A stretch of 64,000 nucleotides of DNA from Treponema sp. Lineage in GTDB: Bacteria > Spirochaetota > Spirochaetia > Treponematales > Treponemataceae. The DNA lies in assembly GCA_022510905.1 (NCBI GenBank), contig JAFLSN010000002.1, positions 1-64,000 on the forward strand, in the 5' to 3' direction. Each line of letters starts with the position of its first letter. The stretch's first letter is position 1. The notes beneath the pieces are model-generated. The model worked only from the letters and a program-made list of their open reading frames with translations. It searched no databases and had not been told where the DNA came from. The position numbers and the translations under genes were made by a program. Positions 1 through 9,256 of the stretch are shown in pieces.

Positions 1-3000
1 GCGCAGCAAAAAGCGCTGCTTCCAAAACCACGGCCGAAACGCCTCCCGTAGAGGCAGCTGCCGGCACGACACGCCCCGCTGTGAAAAGGATTGCTGCAAG
101 CGCAACAAAAAGCGCTGCTTCCAAAACCACAGCTGAAACGCCTTCAGCAGAGGCTGTCGCCAGCACGCCCCGCCCCGCCGTGAAAATAACCGCTGCAAGC
201 GCAGCAAAGAGCGCAGCTTCCAAAACCAAGGCTGAGACGTCATCCTCTGAGGTGAGCGCCAGCGCAACACGCACGACTGCGACGAGAACCGCTACAGGCA
301 CGGCAAGAAGCGCAGCTTCCAGAGCCACGGCTGAAACACCTTCCGCAGAGGCAGCCGCCAGCACGCCCCGCCCCGCTGTGAAAAGGATTGCTGCAAGCGC
401 AACAAAAAGCGCTGCTTCCAAAACCACGGCTGAAACGCCATCTTCGGGGGTGAGCGCCAGCGCAACACGTACCGCTGTGAAAAGGACTGCTGCAAGCGCA
501 ACAAAGAGCGCAGCTGTAAAAACCGCGACTGAAACGCCTTCCGCAGAGGCAGCCGCCGGCACAACACTCACCGCTGTGAAAAGGTCTACTGCAAGTGCAA
601 CAAAAAGCGCGGCTACAAAAACTGCGGTTGAAACGCCTTCTGCAGGAGCCTCCGTAACGACACGCACAGTCGCGACGAGAACCTCTACAGGCACGGCAAG
701 GAGCGCAGCTTCCAAGACTGCGACTGAAACGCCCGCCTCAGAGGTGAGCGCCAGTGCAACACGTCCTGCCGCGAAAAGGACCGCTGCAAGCGCAGCAAAG
801 AGCGCAGTTTCCAAAACTACGGCCGAAACGCCTCCCGTAGAGGCAGCCGCCGGCACAACACGCACAGCCGCAACGAGAACCTCTACAGGCACGGCAAGGA
901 GCGCAGCTTCCAAGACTGCGGCCGAAACGCCATCTTCGGAGGCAGCCACCAGCACGCCCCGTTCCGCCGCGAAAAGGACTATTGCAAACGCAACTAAAAA
1001 CGCTGCTTCCAAAACCACGGCTGAAACGCCATCCTCTGAGGTGGGTGCCGGCACAACACGTACCGCTGTGAAAAGGACTGCTGCAAGCGTAACAAAGAGC
1101 GCAGCTTCCAGAGCCACGGCTGAAACGCCTTCCTCTGAGGTGAGCGCCAGCACAACACGCACGACTGCGACGGGAACCGCTGCAAGCGCAACAAAAAACG
1201 CAGCTTCCAGAGCCACGGCTGAAACGCCATCCTCAGGGGTAAGCGCCGGCACAACACGCACGAATGCGACGAGAACCTCTACAGGCACGGTAGGGAGCGC
1301 AGCTTCCAAGGCTGCGGCTGAAACGCTATCCTCGGAGGTGAGCGCCAGCACAATACGCACGACTGCGACTATAACCGCTGCAAGTGCAACAAAGAGCGCA
1401 GCTTACAAAACTACGGCCGAAACGCCTCCCGTAGAGGCAGCCGCCGGCACAACACTCACCGCTGTGAAAAAATCTACTGCAAGTGCAACAAAAAGCGTGG
1501 CTACAAAAACTGCGGTTGAAACGCCTTCTGCAGGAGCCTCCGTAACGGTACGCTCCGCCGCAACGAGAACCGCTACAGGCACGGCAGGGAGCGCAGCTGC
1601 AAAGACTACTGTTGAAACGCCATCCTCGGGGGTGGCCGCTGGTACAATGCGCACGACTGCGACCGGAATCTCTGCCTCCGCAAGCACTCTGGAGAGTATG
1701 GCTTTCAAAGCTACGGAGGAAACGCCTTCCGCAGTGTCTGTTGGTGGTATCAGGTCCACCGCGACGCGAACCGTTCCAAGTGTCGCGGAAAGCGACGTTT
1801 CCAAAACCGCTGTTGAAAAACCTTCCACAGTGGTAGCGGCTGCCGGCAATGCTGCGGGCTCTGGTCGTTTGGCTGGCATGGAGGGCGGGACATTTTCAGA
1901 TTCATTGTTTTCATCCCAATCGCTGTTTGGTTCGCCAAAAGCGAAGGCTGGAGAAGTGTCTTTTAAGCTTTCTTCGCCTTCGTCAATTTTTACTGAACCT
2001 GAACGTTCCTCTTTATCAAAGGAGACGGAATCTGTTCCACCCGCGGAAGCTGGATTTTCTTCCATGAACTCGGCGGCGCTGGATTCCGCGCAGACCCCGG
2101 CTGCCACTTCTTTGAATGACGGACACAAGCCGATTTTTACGCCGGAGACCGACACCCTTGAAACGGAGCAGGACAAAAAAAATCGGAAGCCGCTTTTTGT
2201 GATAATCATGCTGTTGGCCTTGGCGCTTCTGGGGGGGGGTGGAGCGTTCGTGCTTTTCCGCATGAATAAGATTCCTCTTTCTTCACCGCAAATACAGGAA
2301 GCTCCGGTTCAGGGAGATGACCAGGATTCAAGGACCCGGGAAAACACGCTCATTCTGGTGCGCCGCTACATCGAGCAGGGCTTGTATGACCAGGCTCTTT
2401 CTCTGCTCAACGGCCTGATGATTCAGGATCCTGACGATGAAGAATCTAATTCTCTGATGATGAAGGCGGCCGCATTGAAAAAACAGCATGAAGACGACCT
2501 TTCCATGCATGGGGGCGCGTTTTCGCAGCAAGGCGGCATGATGCAGCAAAATGATGCAGCGCAGCAAGGTGGCATGATGCAGCAGGATGGCGCACTTTCT
2601 CAGCAAGGAGGTGCGATGCAGCAGGACGGTGCACTTTCGCAGCAGGGTGGCATGATGCGGCAGGACGGCGCGCTTTCGCAGCAAGGTGACATGATGCGGC
2701 AGGATGGCACGCTTTCGCAGCAAGGTGGTGCGATGCAGCAGGACGGTGCACTTTCGCAGCAGGGTGGCGTGATGCAGCGAAATGATGCAGCGCAGCAAGG
2801 TGGTACGATGCAGCAGGATGGCGCGTTTTCGCAGCAAGGTGACATGATGCGGCAGGACGGTGCGCTTTCGCAGCAGGGTGGCATGATGCAGCAAAATGGC
2901 GCAGCGCAGCAAGGGGAAGGCGCTTCGTCCGGTGCAGCCGCAGGGCCTTACACAGTTGTGGTTGACACGTCCGAAATGGCCGCTTCCATCGATTCGCTTA

Positions 3001-4682
3001 GGTCTCAGCTTGCGGCACAGGCCGCCGAAAATGAACGGAATATCCGCGCCATGAACGAGCTCATGCAGCGTCAGGCTGAAGCCGAAGAGCGGCGGAAAGC
3101 GGAAGAAGCCGAGAAAAAAGCCGCCGAAGCCATTGTCAGAAAACAGCAGGAAGAGGCTGAGGCAAAGCGAAAGATGGAAGAAGCCGAGCTGGCGGCAAAA
3201 AACGCCGAACTCAAAAAAATAATGGAAAAGGTGAATGCTGAAATCGAGCAGGCCAAGGATAAACTGAATTCCGAAAACATTGCCGGCGCTATCGCCCAGT
3301 TTGAAAATGCAAAGGACATGCTTCCCACCGGCGACAGCGAGGATGAAAAGCAGTTCAACGCAAACAAGCTCAGCGAAATCAGCCTTGCCACGTACAGCGC
3401 CTCCCAGAAATACAATCCTGAGAACGCAGAGCTCAAAAATGAATCCGTGGAATACGCGAAACGCACACTGGAAGAAAATCCGACGGATGTCGCTTCGCAT
3501 TACGTGCTCGGCATGGATGCGTTCGACAAAAAAAACTATGCCGAAGCTGAGCAGCAGTTCTCCCGTGCAGTGCAGGGCGACAGCTCCAACTTTCTGTATT
3601 ATTACCAGCTGGGGCGAGCGCAGGCCTACCAAAACAAAAACGAAGCCGCACGTCAGTCTTTCCTCACGGCTTCGCGCTATAACAGCGAGTATGCGCCGGC
3701 TCAGTACAACCTTGGCATTGTGTATTCCCGTCTGAACCAGCAGGCGAATGCGCTTTCCGCATACCGCAAAGCCTGTGAGATAGATTCAGACTATGAAAAC
3801 GCCTATCTCGCCACGGCACGTATTTTGGTGCGGCAGGGCGATGTCGCAGGTGGAATTGCGGCCTATGAAAAAGCGATAGCCATAAATCCCGCGAACGCAC
3901 GCACATACAAGGAAGAAGGCTCGGCTTATGCGTCCCAGAAGAACTATGCCGCCGCCGAGTCTGCATACAGAAAGGCACTTGCACTGCTTGCACCCGGCGA
4001 GAAAGACCCCGACACGTACTACAATCTTTCCACGGTGATGTACAGCCAGGGAAAATTTGAAGACGCTCTGGTTTATGCAAAAACCGCATACGACACTCGC
4101 GACGCTCCTGGAAAAGCCGTGCGGGAAAGTGCCCTTGTGTACAACTACGCGCTCCTGCTCGATGGAAACGGAAAATATTCAGAGGCAATGAAATTGTACA
4201 GGGAAGTGCTTGCGCTGGACGCAAACCATGTCAAGGCAAAAATCAACCTTGCCGCGCTATGTATTGCCGAAAACGATGCAGACACCGCGCTGGCCCTGCT
4301 TGAGAGCGCCATCAGCGCGGGATCCAACAGTTTTGAAGTGAACAACAACCTTGGAAACGCCTACCGTCTCAAGAATGACTACAATAACGCCGTTACATAC
4401 TATGTGGCCGCGCTGAAACTTCAGCCCAAGGATGTTACAGTCCGCGAAAATCTTGCAAAAGCCTACGCTTCTTCTGGGCAGTACGACAATGCCAAAACAA
4501 CCTACGAGCAGGTCATTCAGGCTGACAAAAACAACTTCGACGCCATGATAGAACTCGCAAAAGTGAACATCCAGCTCAAAGACAACGCGGGGGCAAAGGA
4601 GTGGCTTTCCAGGGTGCAGACATCGAAGCCTGCCTACCGTCGTGGTGAAGTGGAGTCGCTTCTTTCTTCAATCACCAACTAG
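1..4682 (+). CDS. Giant repeat/TPR membrane protein (5' end outside window)
   Basis: The reading frame is open from base 3, so the gene begins upstream of the window; the GTG at 81 is only an internal codon. Up to about 1830 it encodes roughly 18 copies of a 33-residue Ala/Thr/Ser/Lys repeat (core KRTAASATKSAASKT, then AETPS). An acidic, Ser-rich stretch follows, then one membrane helix (about 2188-2265). Next come about a dozen 13-residue QQGGMMQQDGALS-like repeats (2515-2925), a charged coiled coil (3020-3310) and about ten TPR units to the C-terminus. By inference the basic repeats are cytoplasmic and the TPRs periplasmic. The TPR part suggests a protein scaffold; the function is unknown. 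A run of nine G lies at 2231-2239 inside the membrane-helix codons. A 12-bp hairpin follows the stop. Confidence 0.85.
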   Translation, partial: AAKSAASKTTAETPPVEAAAGTTRPAVKRIAASATKSAASKTTAETPSAEAVASTPRPAVKITAASAAKSAASKTKAETSSSEVSASATRTTATRTATGTARSAASRATAETPSAEAAASTPRPAVKRIAASATKSAASKTTAETPSSGVSASATRTAVKRTAASATKSAAVKTATETPSAEAAAGTTLTAVKRSTASATKSAATKTAVETPSAGASVTTRTVATRTSTGTARSAASKTATETPASEVSASATRPAAKRTAASAAKSAVSKTTAETPPVEAAAGTTRTAATRTSTGTARSAASKTAAETPSSEAATSTPRSAAKRTIANATKNAASKTTAETPSSEVGAGTTRTAVKRTAASVTKSAASRATAETPSSEVSASTTRTTATGTAASATKNAASRATAETPSSGVSAGTTRTNATRTSTGTVGSAASKAAAETLSSEVSASTIRTTATITAASATKSAAYKTTAETPPVEAAAGTTLTAVKKSTASATKSVATKTAVETPSAGASVTVRSAATRTATGTAGSAAAKTTVETPSSGVAAGTMRTTATGISASASTLESMAFKATEETPSAVSVGGIRSTATRTVPSVAESDVSKTAVEKPSTVVAAAGNAAGSGRLAGMEGGTFSDSLFSSQSLFGSPKAKAGEVSFKLSSPSSIFTEPERSSLSKETESVPPAEAGFSSMNSAALDSAQTPAATSLNDGHKPIFTPETDTLETEQDKKNRKPLFVIIMLLALALLGGGGAFVLFRMNKIPLSSPQIQEAPVQGDDQDSRTRENTLILVRRYIEQGLYDQALSLLNGLMIQDPDDEESNSLMMKAAALKKQHEDDLSMHGGAFSQQGGMMQQNDAAQQGGMMQQDGALSQQGGAMQQDGALSQQGGMMRQDGALSQQGDMMRQDGTLSQQGGAMQQDGALSQQGGVMQRNDAAQQGGTMQQDGAFSQQGDMMRQDGALSQQGGMMQQNGAAQQGEGASSGAAAGPYTVVVDTSEMAASIDSLRSQLAAQAAENERNIRAMNELMQRQAEAEERRKAEEAEKKAAEAIVRKQQEEAEAKRKMEEAELAAKNAELKKIMEKVNAEIEQAKDKLNSENIAGAIAQFENAKDMLPTGDSEDEKQFNANKLSEISLATYSASQKYNPENAELKNESVEYAKRTLEENPTDVASHYVLGMDAFDKKNYAEAEQQFSRAVQGDSSNFLYYYQLGRAQAYQNKNEAARQSFLTASRYNSEYAPAQYNLGIVYSRLNQQANALSAYRKACEIDSDYENAYLATARILVRQGDVAGGIAAYEKAIAINPANARTYKEEGSAYASQKNYAAAESAYRKALALLAPGEKDPDTYYNLSTVMYSQGKFEDALVYAKTAYDTRDAPGKAVRESALVYNYALLLDGNGKYSEAMKLYREVLALDANHVKAKINLAALCIAENDADTALALLESAISAGSNSFEVNNNLGNAYRLKNDYNNAVTYYVAALKLQPKDVTVRENLAKAYASSGQYDNAKTTYEQVIQADKNNFDAMIELAKVNIQLKDNAGAKEWLSRVQTSKPAYRRGEVESLLSSITN

Positions 4683-4686
4683 GCTT

Positions 4687-4728
4687 GCAAAGGCTGTTTC
4701 GGGTGGACGGAACAGCCTTTGCGGTTTT
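4687..4728 (+). terminator. Hairpin terminator after the repeat/TPR gene
   Basis: A perfect 12-bp stem (4687-4698 with 4711-4722) closes a 12-nt loop and is followed by ggtttt. The U-tract is short, so termination may be weak. Confidence 0.6.
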
Positions 4729-4847
4729 GAAAGTCTGCGTTCCTCGTATCGTGTGCCATCTGTTGCGTTTGGTTCGCGCGGATACCTGCCTTGCTCTTGC
4801 GTCGGGGCGTGTTGGTCTGCGGTTGGCGATCAAGTAGAGCTTTCCGC

Positions 4848-4876
4848 TTGTCACAAAATGCAAACTGTGGTAGAGT
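4848..4876 (+). promoter_or_regulatory. Promoter of the bpuR-like gene
   Basis: TTGTCA (4848-4853), 17-bp spacer, TAGAGT (4871-4876) preceded by TGG, that is, an extended -10. The predicted start is near 4883, leaving a leader of about 57 nt before the ATG at 4940. Confidence 0.6.
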
Positions 4877-4939
4877 GAGCCACAATGCGCCGCCTTAGGT
4901 GGCAAAAATCCTGTACATATATATCCAAGGAAGGACAAC

Positions 4940-5395
4940 ATGGGAATACGCGGGGAACTGTATACAAACCAGGTGCTCTTGAACAACCGTTCCTATTTTT
5001 TCAACGTGAAGGAAAACCGCAACGGCGACATTTTTTTGCAGATAGTCGAAAGCAAGATAAAAGATGGCGTTGATGACCGCCGTGCAATCGTGGTGTTTGC
5101 GGACGACATGCAGCGTTTTTTGACCGGCATGGACGATTCGCTCAATTTTATCGAAAAGGAACGAAAAGCGCGCGCAAAGCTCCGTGCAGAGCGCAGGGCC
5201 GAACGCGACGCAAAATACGGCGCGCAGGGTGACGGAGCCTTTTTTGAGGGCGCAAAAAAAATCTACCGCAGAAAGGGCGAAAGCCGTTTTGGTGAAGCCC
5301 GCGATGATGTAAAAGAGGATACTGGTATAAAAAGAACCGGGCGCGTAATGCGAGTGGTTTCAAAACGCCCTGCGGAAGAAAATCCTGAGCAGTAG
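4940..5395 (+). CDS. bpuR: PUR-domain nucleic-acid-binding protein (BpuR-like, DUF3276)
   Basis: A 151-residue protein. Its N-terminal ~75 residues (MGIRGELYTNQVLLNNRSYF, then FNVKENRNGDIFLQIVES) match the bacterial PUR family, whose Borrelia member BpuR binds single-stranded DNA and RNA and modulates gene expression. The second half is highly charged (KARAKLRAERRAERDAKYG) and probably disordered. It is a stand-alone gene with its own promoter, a strong AAGGAAGGA ribosome site before ATG 4940, and a terminator directly after it. Family assignment is firm; the RNA/DNA-binding regulatory role is carried over from Borrelia by inference. Confidence 0.82.
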   Translation: MGIRGELYTNQVLLNNRSYFFNVKENRNGDIFLQIVESKIKDGVDDRRAIVVFADDMQRFLTGMDDSLNFIEKERKARAKLRAERRAERDAKYGAQGDGAFFEGAKKIYRRKGESRFGEARDDVKEDTGIKRTGRVMRVVSKRPAEENPEQ

Positions 5396-5474
5396 CAGAA
5401 TGAATGGCATCTTGCAGGTTCTGATGTTGGCTGCTTGATGGTCGTCAGCGCGTTTGCCATTGCAAGATACCTGG

Positions 5475-5509
5475 GGGGGGTATATTCAGAATATACCCCC
5501 CTTTTTTTT
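5475..5509 (+). terminator. Strong intrinsic terminator after bpuR
   Basis: A perfect 12-bp stem (GGGGGGTATATT paired with AATATACCCCCC), a 3-nt loop and eight T residues. It separates bpuR from the convergent cysteine desulfurase gene. Confidence 0.88.
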
Positions 5510-5527
5510 CGGGTATTTTTTTTGCGT

Positions 5528-6709
5528 CTAGGAAAACTGTCTGCATACATCTTGCACTTCACGAAACAGTTCGTCCATGGCAGGCAAAGTTGTGTCGTGT
5601 CCAAAGCTGAACCTGACGGCGCTTTCTTTTTCTGCGGCGCTTACACGCATGCTGTCAAGAACGGGGCGCGTGTTTTTTCCGCTGGAACATGCCGAACCCG
5701 TTGAAATGCAAAATCCTTTGCTGTCCAAAGCCCTCACCATAACCTGACCCGGAATTCCCTTGAATGCCGCCTGAACAATCCATGGCGAAAAATGCTGTTC
5801 TGTCTGGAGGCCATGTTCCGCCCTGCTGTGTGGAATGATTGTGCAGGTCGGAATCGTGAGCAGCTGGCGCAGGAAGTGCGCGGTGTATTCCTGCTGCTGC
5901 AAAAGCCGTTGTTCCATGGCAGGATTGCCCGGGCTTATGCAGTAGCGTTCAAGGCAGGAGGCAATTGCGGTGGCTCCAAAAATGTTTTCGGTGCCGCTTC
6001 GTATGTTCCGCTCCTGTCCACCTCCGCGCAGAAAGGTCTGAATCTCTCTCGCATGGTACAGGAGGCCGATTCCTCTGGGGCCGCCCAGTTTGTGTGCGCT
6101 GAACGCCGCGCTGTCAATGCCGGGATGCTTTAGGTCGATGGGAATCTTTCCTGCCGCCTGCACACAGTCCACATGAAAAAACGGTTTTCGGTGCGTCTTT
6201 CCATGCTCGCAGAGTGCATCGGCAATTTCAGCGACAGGCTGAATGGCGCCTGTTTCGTTGTTCACGGCCATGACCGCGACAAATGCGGTATCGCTTTTGA
6301 GTGCGGCCACAAGCTTTTGCGGGGAAATTCTTCCGTCTGGCTCAGGAGCCACCGTGAGCGCTTCCCAGCCGGCATTGGCAAGCGTTGAGGCCATTTCACG
6401 CAGGGCTGGATGCTCCAGCGCGCTCAGCAGGACGGAACCTTTTTGCGGCCGGGTAAGCACTGAAAGCAGCGCAATGTGGTCGCTTTCTGTTCCTCCTGAT
6501 GTGAATGTTAGCCTTTCTGCGGGAACGCCTAAAGCCCTTGCGCAGCGGTCGCGTGCGCTTTCAAGCGCGGTTTTTGCGTCGGTGCCCGCGCGGTGTATGC
6601 TGGATGGGTTTCCCCAGTGTTCTATGGAGGCGGCTAGCGCTTCGTTCAGAATGTCTGGATCGCAAGGCGCAGTTCCGGCCCAATCAAAATAGTGCCGCCG
6701 GTCAATCAT
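5528..6709 (-). CDS. Cysteine desulfurase (NifS/IscS family)
   Basis: A 393-residue PLP enzyme that releases sulfur from cysteine for Fe-S clusters and other thio-cofactors. The N-terminus YFDWAGTAP corresponds to the usual YLDNAATTP motif. GNPSSIHRAG, the TSGGTESDH phosphate-binding loop, AHKLGGPRGIG with the Schiff-base lysine, and STGSACSSG with the persulfide cysteine are all present. It starts at 6709, with its ATG overlapping the aroB stop (ATGA), so it is translationally coupled as the last gene of the tmk-aroB operon. No scaffold gene (iscU/sufU) is next to it, so a housekeeping Fe-S role is likely but not shown. Confidence 0.93.
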   Translation of the reverse strand: MIDRRHYFDWAGTAPCDPDILNEALAASIEHWGNPSSIHRAGTDAKTALESARDRCARALGVPAERLTFTSGGTESDHIALLSVLTRPQKGSVLLSALEHPALREMASTLANAGWEALTVAPEPDGRISPQKLVAALKSDTAFVAVMAVNNETGAIQPVAEIADALCEHGKTHRKPFFHVDCVQAAGKIPIDLKHPGIDSAAFSAHKLGGPRGIGLLYHAREIQTFLRGGGQERNIRSGTENIFGATAIASCLERYCISPGNPAMEQRLLQQQEYTAHFLRQLLTIPTCTIIPHSRAEHGLQTEQHFSPWIVQAAFKGIPGQVMVRALDSKGFCISTGSACSSGKNTRPVLDSMRVSAAEKESAVRFSFGHDTTLPAMDELFREVQDVCRQFS

Positions 6710-7860
6710 GCGAGCACCTTCAGAATTGCGCTGTCGTCAACTTCCGTGATGAACGTCTTGCAAAGTCCGCCCTGCACTACAACACGGAAAGCGTCGCCTG
6801 ATTTGTTTTTTTTGTCCTTGCGCATGGCCTCAAGCAGTCGTTGCGCGGCTTCTGTTTTTTTTATGCCTGAAAGCACTGAGGGAATCGGTGCCATGTCATA
6901 GCCGTAGCGTTCAAGGACAGCCTTGGTTTCCGTTGCATAGCTTTCGGTGCAGAATGATTTTTGTACTGAAAGGTCGAGGGCCCGCCCCATGCCCCATGCG
7001 ACCGCCGCCCCGTGGCTTATGGTTCCCATTCCTGCAACGGCTTCGAGGGCATGGCCGAACGTATGCCCGAAATTCAGGAACGCCCGCCGTCCGTGTTCAA
7101 GCAAATCCTCCTGGACTATGGCGGCCTTTGCCGAAACACATCCGCTGATGGTCTGTTCAAGCACTGCGCTGTTCCGTGCGGAAACCGAGTCCTTCTGCTC
7201 CGAAAACACCTGCCACAGCTCTGGTGAAAAGAGCAGGGCGGTTTTGAGCGCTTCGGCCAGCCCCGAGCTGTATTCGGATTCCGGGAGGCTCTGTACAAAG
7301 CGGGGCCACACGTGCAGTGTGCGTGCCGGTGAAAATGAACCAACCATGTTTTTGTATCCGCAGAAATCGCAGCCGGTTTTTCCGCCCACTGCGGCATCGA
7401 CCATCGCAAGCAGTGTCGTTGGCACAAAGTCGCTTTTTACTCCGCGTTTAAATATTGAAGCCGCAAAGCCTGTCATGTCTGTTACAACGCCGCCTCCGAT
7501 GGCCACAAACACATCCTGCCGGCCCATGTTCTCTTCAAGCGCGGTCTGCACGATTGAAAGTACGCTCTCCACGGTTTTAAATGCTTCGCCTGCTTTGAGC
7601 ACGAGCAGCACATCGGCGTTGTGCTGCGCAAGCAGTGTTGCGTTCTGTGGCAGGAATGATTTTTTTTGCATGAAGGCTTCCAAAAACCGGTGCATCGCAG
7701 GAAGGGATGCCACGTTGCTGTCGGTAACAAACAGGCGCCGTTCCCTGGCTGGCAAAAGAAGCAGTGCCGCAGGGTCTGGTTCGCCTTCATAAAAAAAAAT
7801 GTCTGTCTTATTAAAGCCCGATGAGCTCGGATAGTTCAGGGTGAATGCGCGTTCTGTCAT
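6706..7860 (-). CDS. aroB: 3-dehydroquinate synthase
   Basis: A 384-residue NAD- and metal-dependent enzyme that converts DAHP to 3-dehydroquinate, the second step of the shikimate pathway. Visible motifs are the NAD-binding IGGGVVTDMTGFAAS, RGVKSDFVPTTLLAMVDAAVGGKTG, NMVGSF, the ESEYSSGLAEALK segment and the metal-ligand region FLNFGHTFGHALE. It lies between a secreted hypothetical (9-nt gap) and the cysteine desulfurase (ATGA overlap). No other aro genes are in the window. Its presence implies aromatic amino acid synthesis, which is absent from T. pallidum. Confidence 0.95.
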   Translation of the reverse strand: MTERAFTLNYPSSSGFNKTDIFFYEGEPDPAALLLLPARERRLFVTDSNVASLPAMHRFLEAFMQKKSFLPQNATLLAQHNADVLLVLKAGEAFKTVESVLSIVQTALEENMGRQDVFVAIGGGVVTDMTGFAASIFKRGVKSDFVPTTLLAMVDAAVGGKTGCDFCGYKNMVGSFSPARTLHVWPRFVQSLPESEYSSGLAEALKTALLFSPELWQVFSEQKDSVSARNSAVLEQTISGCVSAKAAIVQEDLLEHGRRAFLNFGHTFGHALEAVAGMGTISHGAAVAWGMGRALDLSVQKSFCTESYATETKAVLERYGYDMAPIPSVLSGIKKTEAAQRLLEAMRKDKKNKSGDAFRVVVQGGLCKTFITEVDDSAILKVLA

Positions 7861-7869
7861 GCAGACAGT

Positions 7870-8499
7870 TTAATACTTTTTTTTGTCCATTGCAACGAAT
7901 GTGTCGATTACTTTTTGCACGCGGGCGGTTTCGCGGTCCAACATGCGCTTGTAGTTGAGTTCCCCCGTGTTGATTCGTTCCCGCTCATCTTCCCAGTTCT
8001 GCAGGTCGGTGATGTACAGGAATTTGAACTGTCCGATGTTCGCTTTTTCGGCCCATAGCTGCGCCTCCTGCCAGTAGTAGTAGCCTGACTGGTAGCATGA
8101 CAGGGCTTTTTTTAGGTTCCGCAGATATTCATCTTTCCATGGCGCGTCGTAAAAATGTGCCACCTGCTTATCGTAGATTCGGCCGAGCCGCAAGAACTGC
8201 TCTATAAGGCGGAGGTTCACGTGCATCATGAAAAGGGCGCGGTATTTTTGCCACTGTGCTTCCGTTTCTATTTTTGCGAAGGCGTACTGGGGATTCGCAA
8301 AGTCCGCCTTGACAGCCTGCTCCAGCCAGTAGATGTTTTCGATGCAGTCGTCTGAAAGCTGCTGGTGGTGGATGTGGTACAGCCTGTAGAAGTCTTCCTT
8401 GTATTTTGCCACGAACGCATTCCCTTGCGAGGGGAAGATGGCGGCGCACATGAGGGCGCACAGGAGGATTTTTGCTGTTTTAAAAAGTGAATGGTTCAC
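7870..8499 (-). CDS. Secreted conserved hypothetical protein
   Basis: A 209-residue protein with a clear signal peptide (MNHSLFKTAKILLCALMCAA, cleavage likely after GNA, residues 25-27). The mature part is rich in Tyr, Trp, Gln and Leu and predicted helical (for example QYAFAKIETEAQWQKYRALF and CYQSGYYYWQEAQLWAEKA), reminiscent of TPR-like helical repeats without a recognisable motif. The ATG overlaps the tmk stop (ATGA), so it is coupled to tmk. No function can be assigned. Confidence 0.82.
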   Translation of the reverse strand: MNHSLFKTAKILLCALMCAAIFPSQGNAFVAKYKEDFYRLYHIHHQQLSDDCIENIYWLEQAVKADFANPQYAFAKIETEAQWQKYRALFMMHVNLRLIEQFLRLGRIYDKQVAHFYDAPWKDEYLRNLKKALSCYQSGYYYWQEAQLWAEKANIGQFKFLYITDLQNWEDERERINTGELNYKRMLDRETARVQKVIDTFVAMDKKKY

Positions 8500-9149
8500 A
8501 TTCTGAATATCGGCAGATTTTGCAGCTCAGTCCATATGATTTGTGCGATTTCTTCTTTTGTTTTTGCGGCATCGACCTGAACGATTTTCATTCCTGCGGC
8601 CTCTGGGAGGCTGGAATATTCGCTGAACAGTGCTCGGTACCGCTCTGCTACACCCGCAAGGAATTCCGATTTTTCGTAGATTTCTCGAACGGTACGGTTG
8701 CAGATTCTCTTTAGCGATGCTTCCGGTGCTATGTCAAAAAAAAACACGAGCTGGGGCAGGGGGAAGGTGCTGTTCAGTGTTTTTGCGAGGGCCGAGCTTG
8801 AACTTCCCTGATATGCCAGGCTTGAAAACAGATAGCGGTCGCTTATTACGGCGCAGCCCTGTTCGCAGGCGCTCTGTATTCCTGTTACGACCGTGCGGTC
8901 GTTGCAGGTGCGCAGGGGCCCCCATACATGTTCCGCACGATCCGCTGCAAACAGGTATGCGGCGGTTTCCTCGCTTGCGCTGAATTCACCTTTCAGCATG
9001 CTGCGCAAAAAAACGCCTGTTGGCGCCGTGGTGGGTTCGGCGGTAAAGCGCACTTGTGGAAGTTCCTTTCTGTTTTTGAGCAGCTCCAGCTGGGTGGTGG
9101 TGCCGGCTCCGTCTATGCCTTCAAATACTATAAAATTCTGTAATACCAT
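8496..9149 (-). CDS. tmk: Thymidylate kinase
   Basis: A 218-residue dTMP kinase of DNA precursor synthesis. The P-loop FEGIDGAGTTT lies at the N-terminus, followed by the substrate segment FTAEPTTAPTG, the DRAEH motif, the DRYLFSSLAYQG motif and a short lid (REIYEK). The start at 9149 is chosen because an AGAAGGA ribosome site lies upstream and the family begins about eight residues before the P-loop; a longer in-frame start at 9245 would add 32 unconserved residues. It is first in a minus-strand operon with the secreted hypothetical, aroB and the desulfurase, and divergent from tamB. Confidence 0.92.
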   Translation of the reverse strand: MVLQNFIVFEGIDGAGTTTQLELLKNRKELPQVRFTAEPTTAPTGVFLRSMLKGEFSASEETAAYLFAADRAEHVWGPLRTCNDRTVVTGIQSACEQGCAVISDRYLFSSLAYQGSSSSALAKTLNSTFPLPQLVFFFDIAPEASLKRICNRTVREIYEKSEFLAGVAERYRALFSEYSSLPEAAGMKIVQVDAAKTKEEIAQIIWTELQNLPIFRM

Positions 9150-9181
9150 AAAAAATCCTTCTATACTGACTGAAAATTTGC

Positions 9182-9187
9182 TATAAT
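9182..9187 (+). promoter_or_regulatory. -10 element upstream of tamB
   Basis: A consensus TATAAT sits 70 bp before the chosen tamB start, in the divergent tmk/tamB gap. No good -35 hexamer is visible at 16-18 bp, so this is only a candidate promoter. Confidence 0.4.
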
Positions 9188-9256
9188 TAAAAGGGGTGCG
9201 AATGCGTTCAGGTACTGGATCCGTTTTTGCACACGTCATCTGCATGGTTGGAGCCT

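Noticed and set aside
1403..2263. 286-codon minus-strand frame antisense to the giant repeat gene
   Set aside because: It is produced by the repetitive, biased codons of the sense gene; the product has no protein-like pattern and no ribosome site.
2328..3632. 434-codon minus-strand frame opposite the QQGG repeats and coiled coil
   Set aside because: Shadow of the sense gene; His/Leu/Arg-rich repeats are the complement of the Gln/Met repeats.
9150..9245. Longer tmk with 32 extra N-terminal residues
   Set aside because: The ribosome site and family alignment both favour the ATG at 9149.
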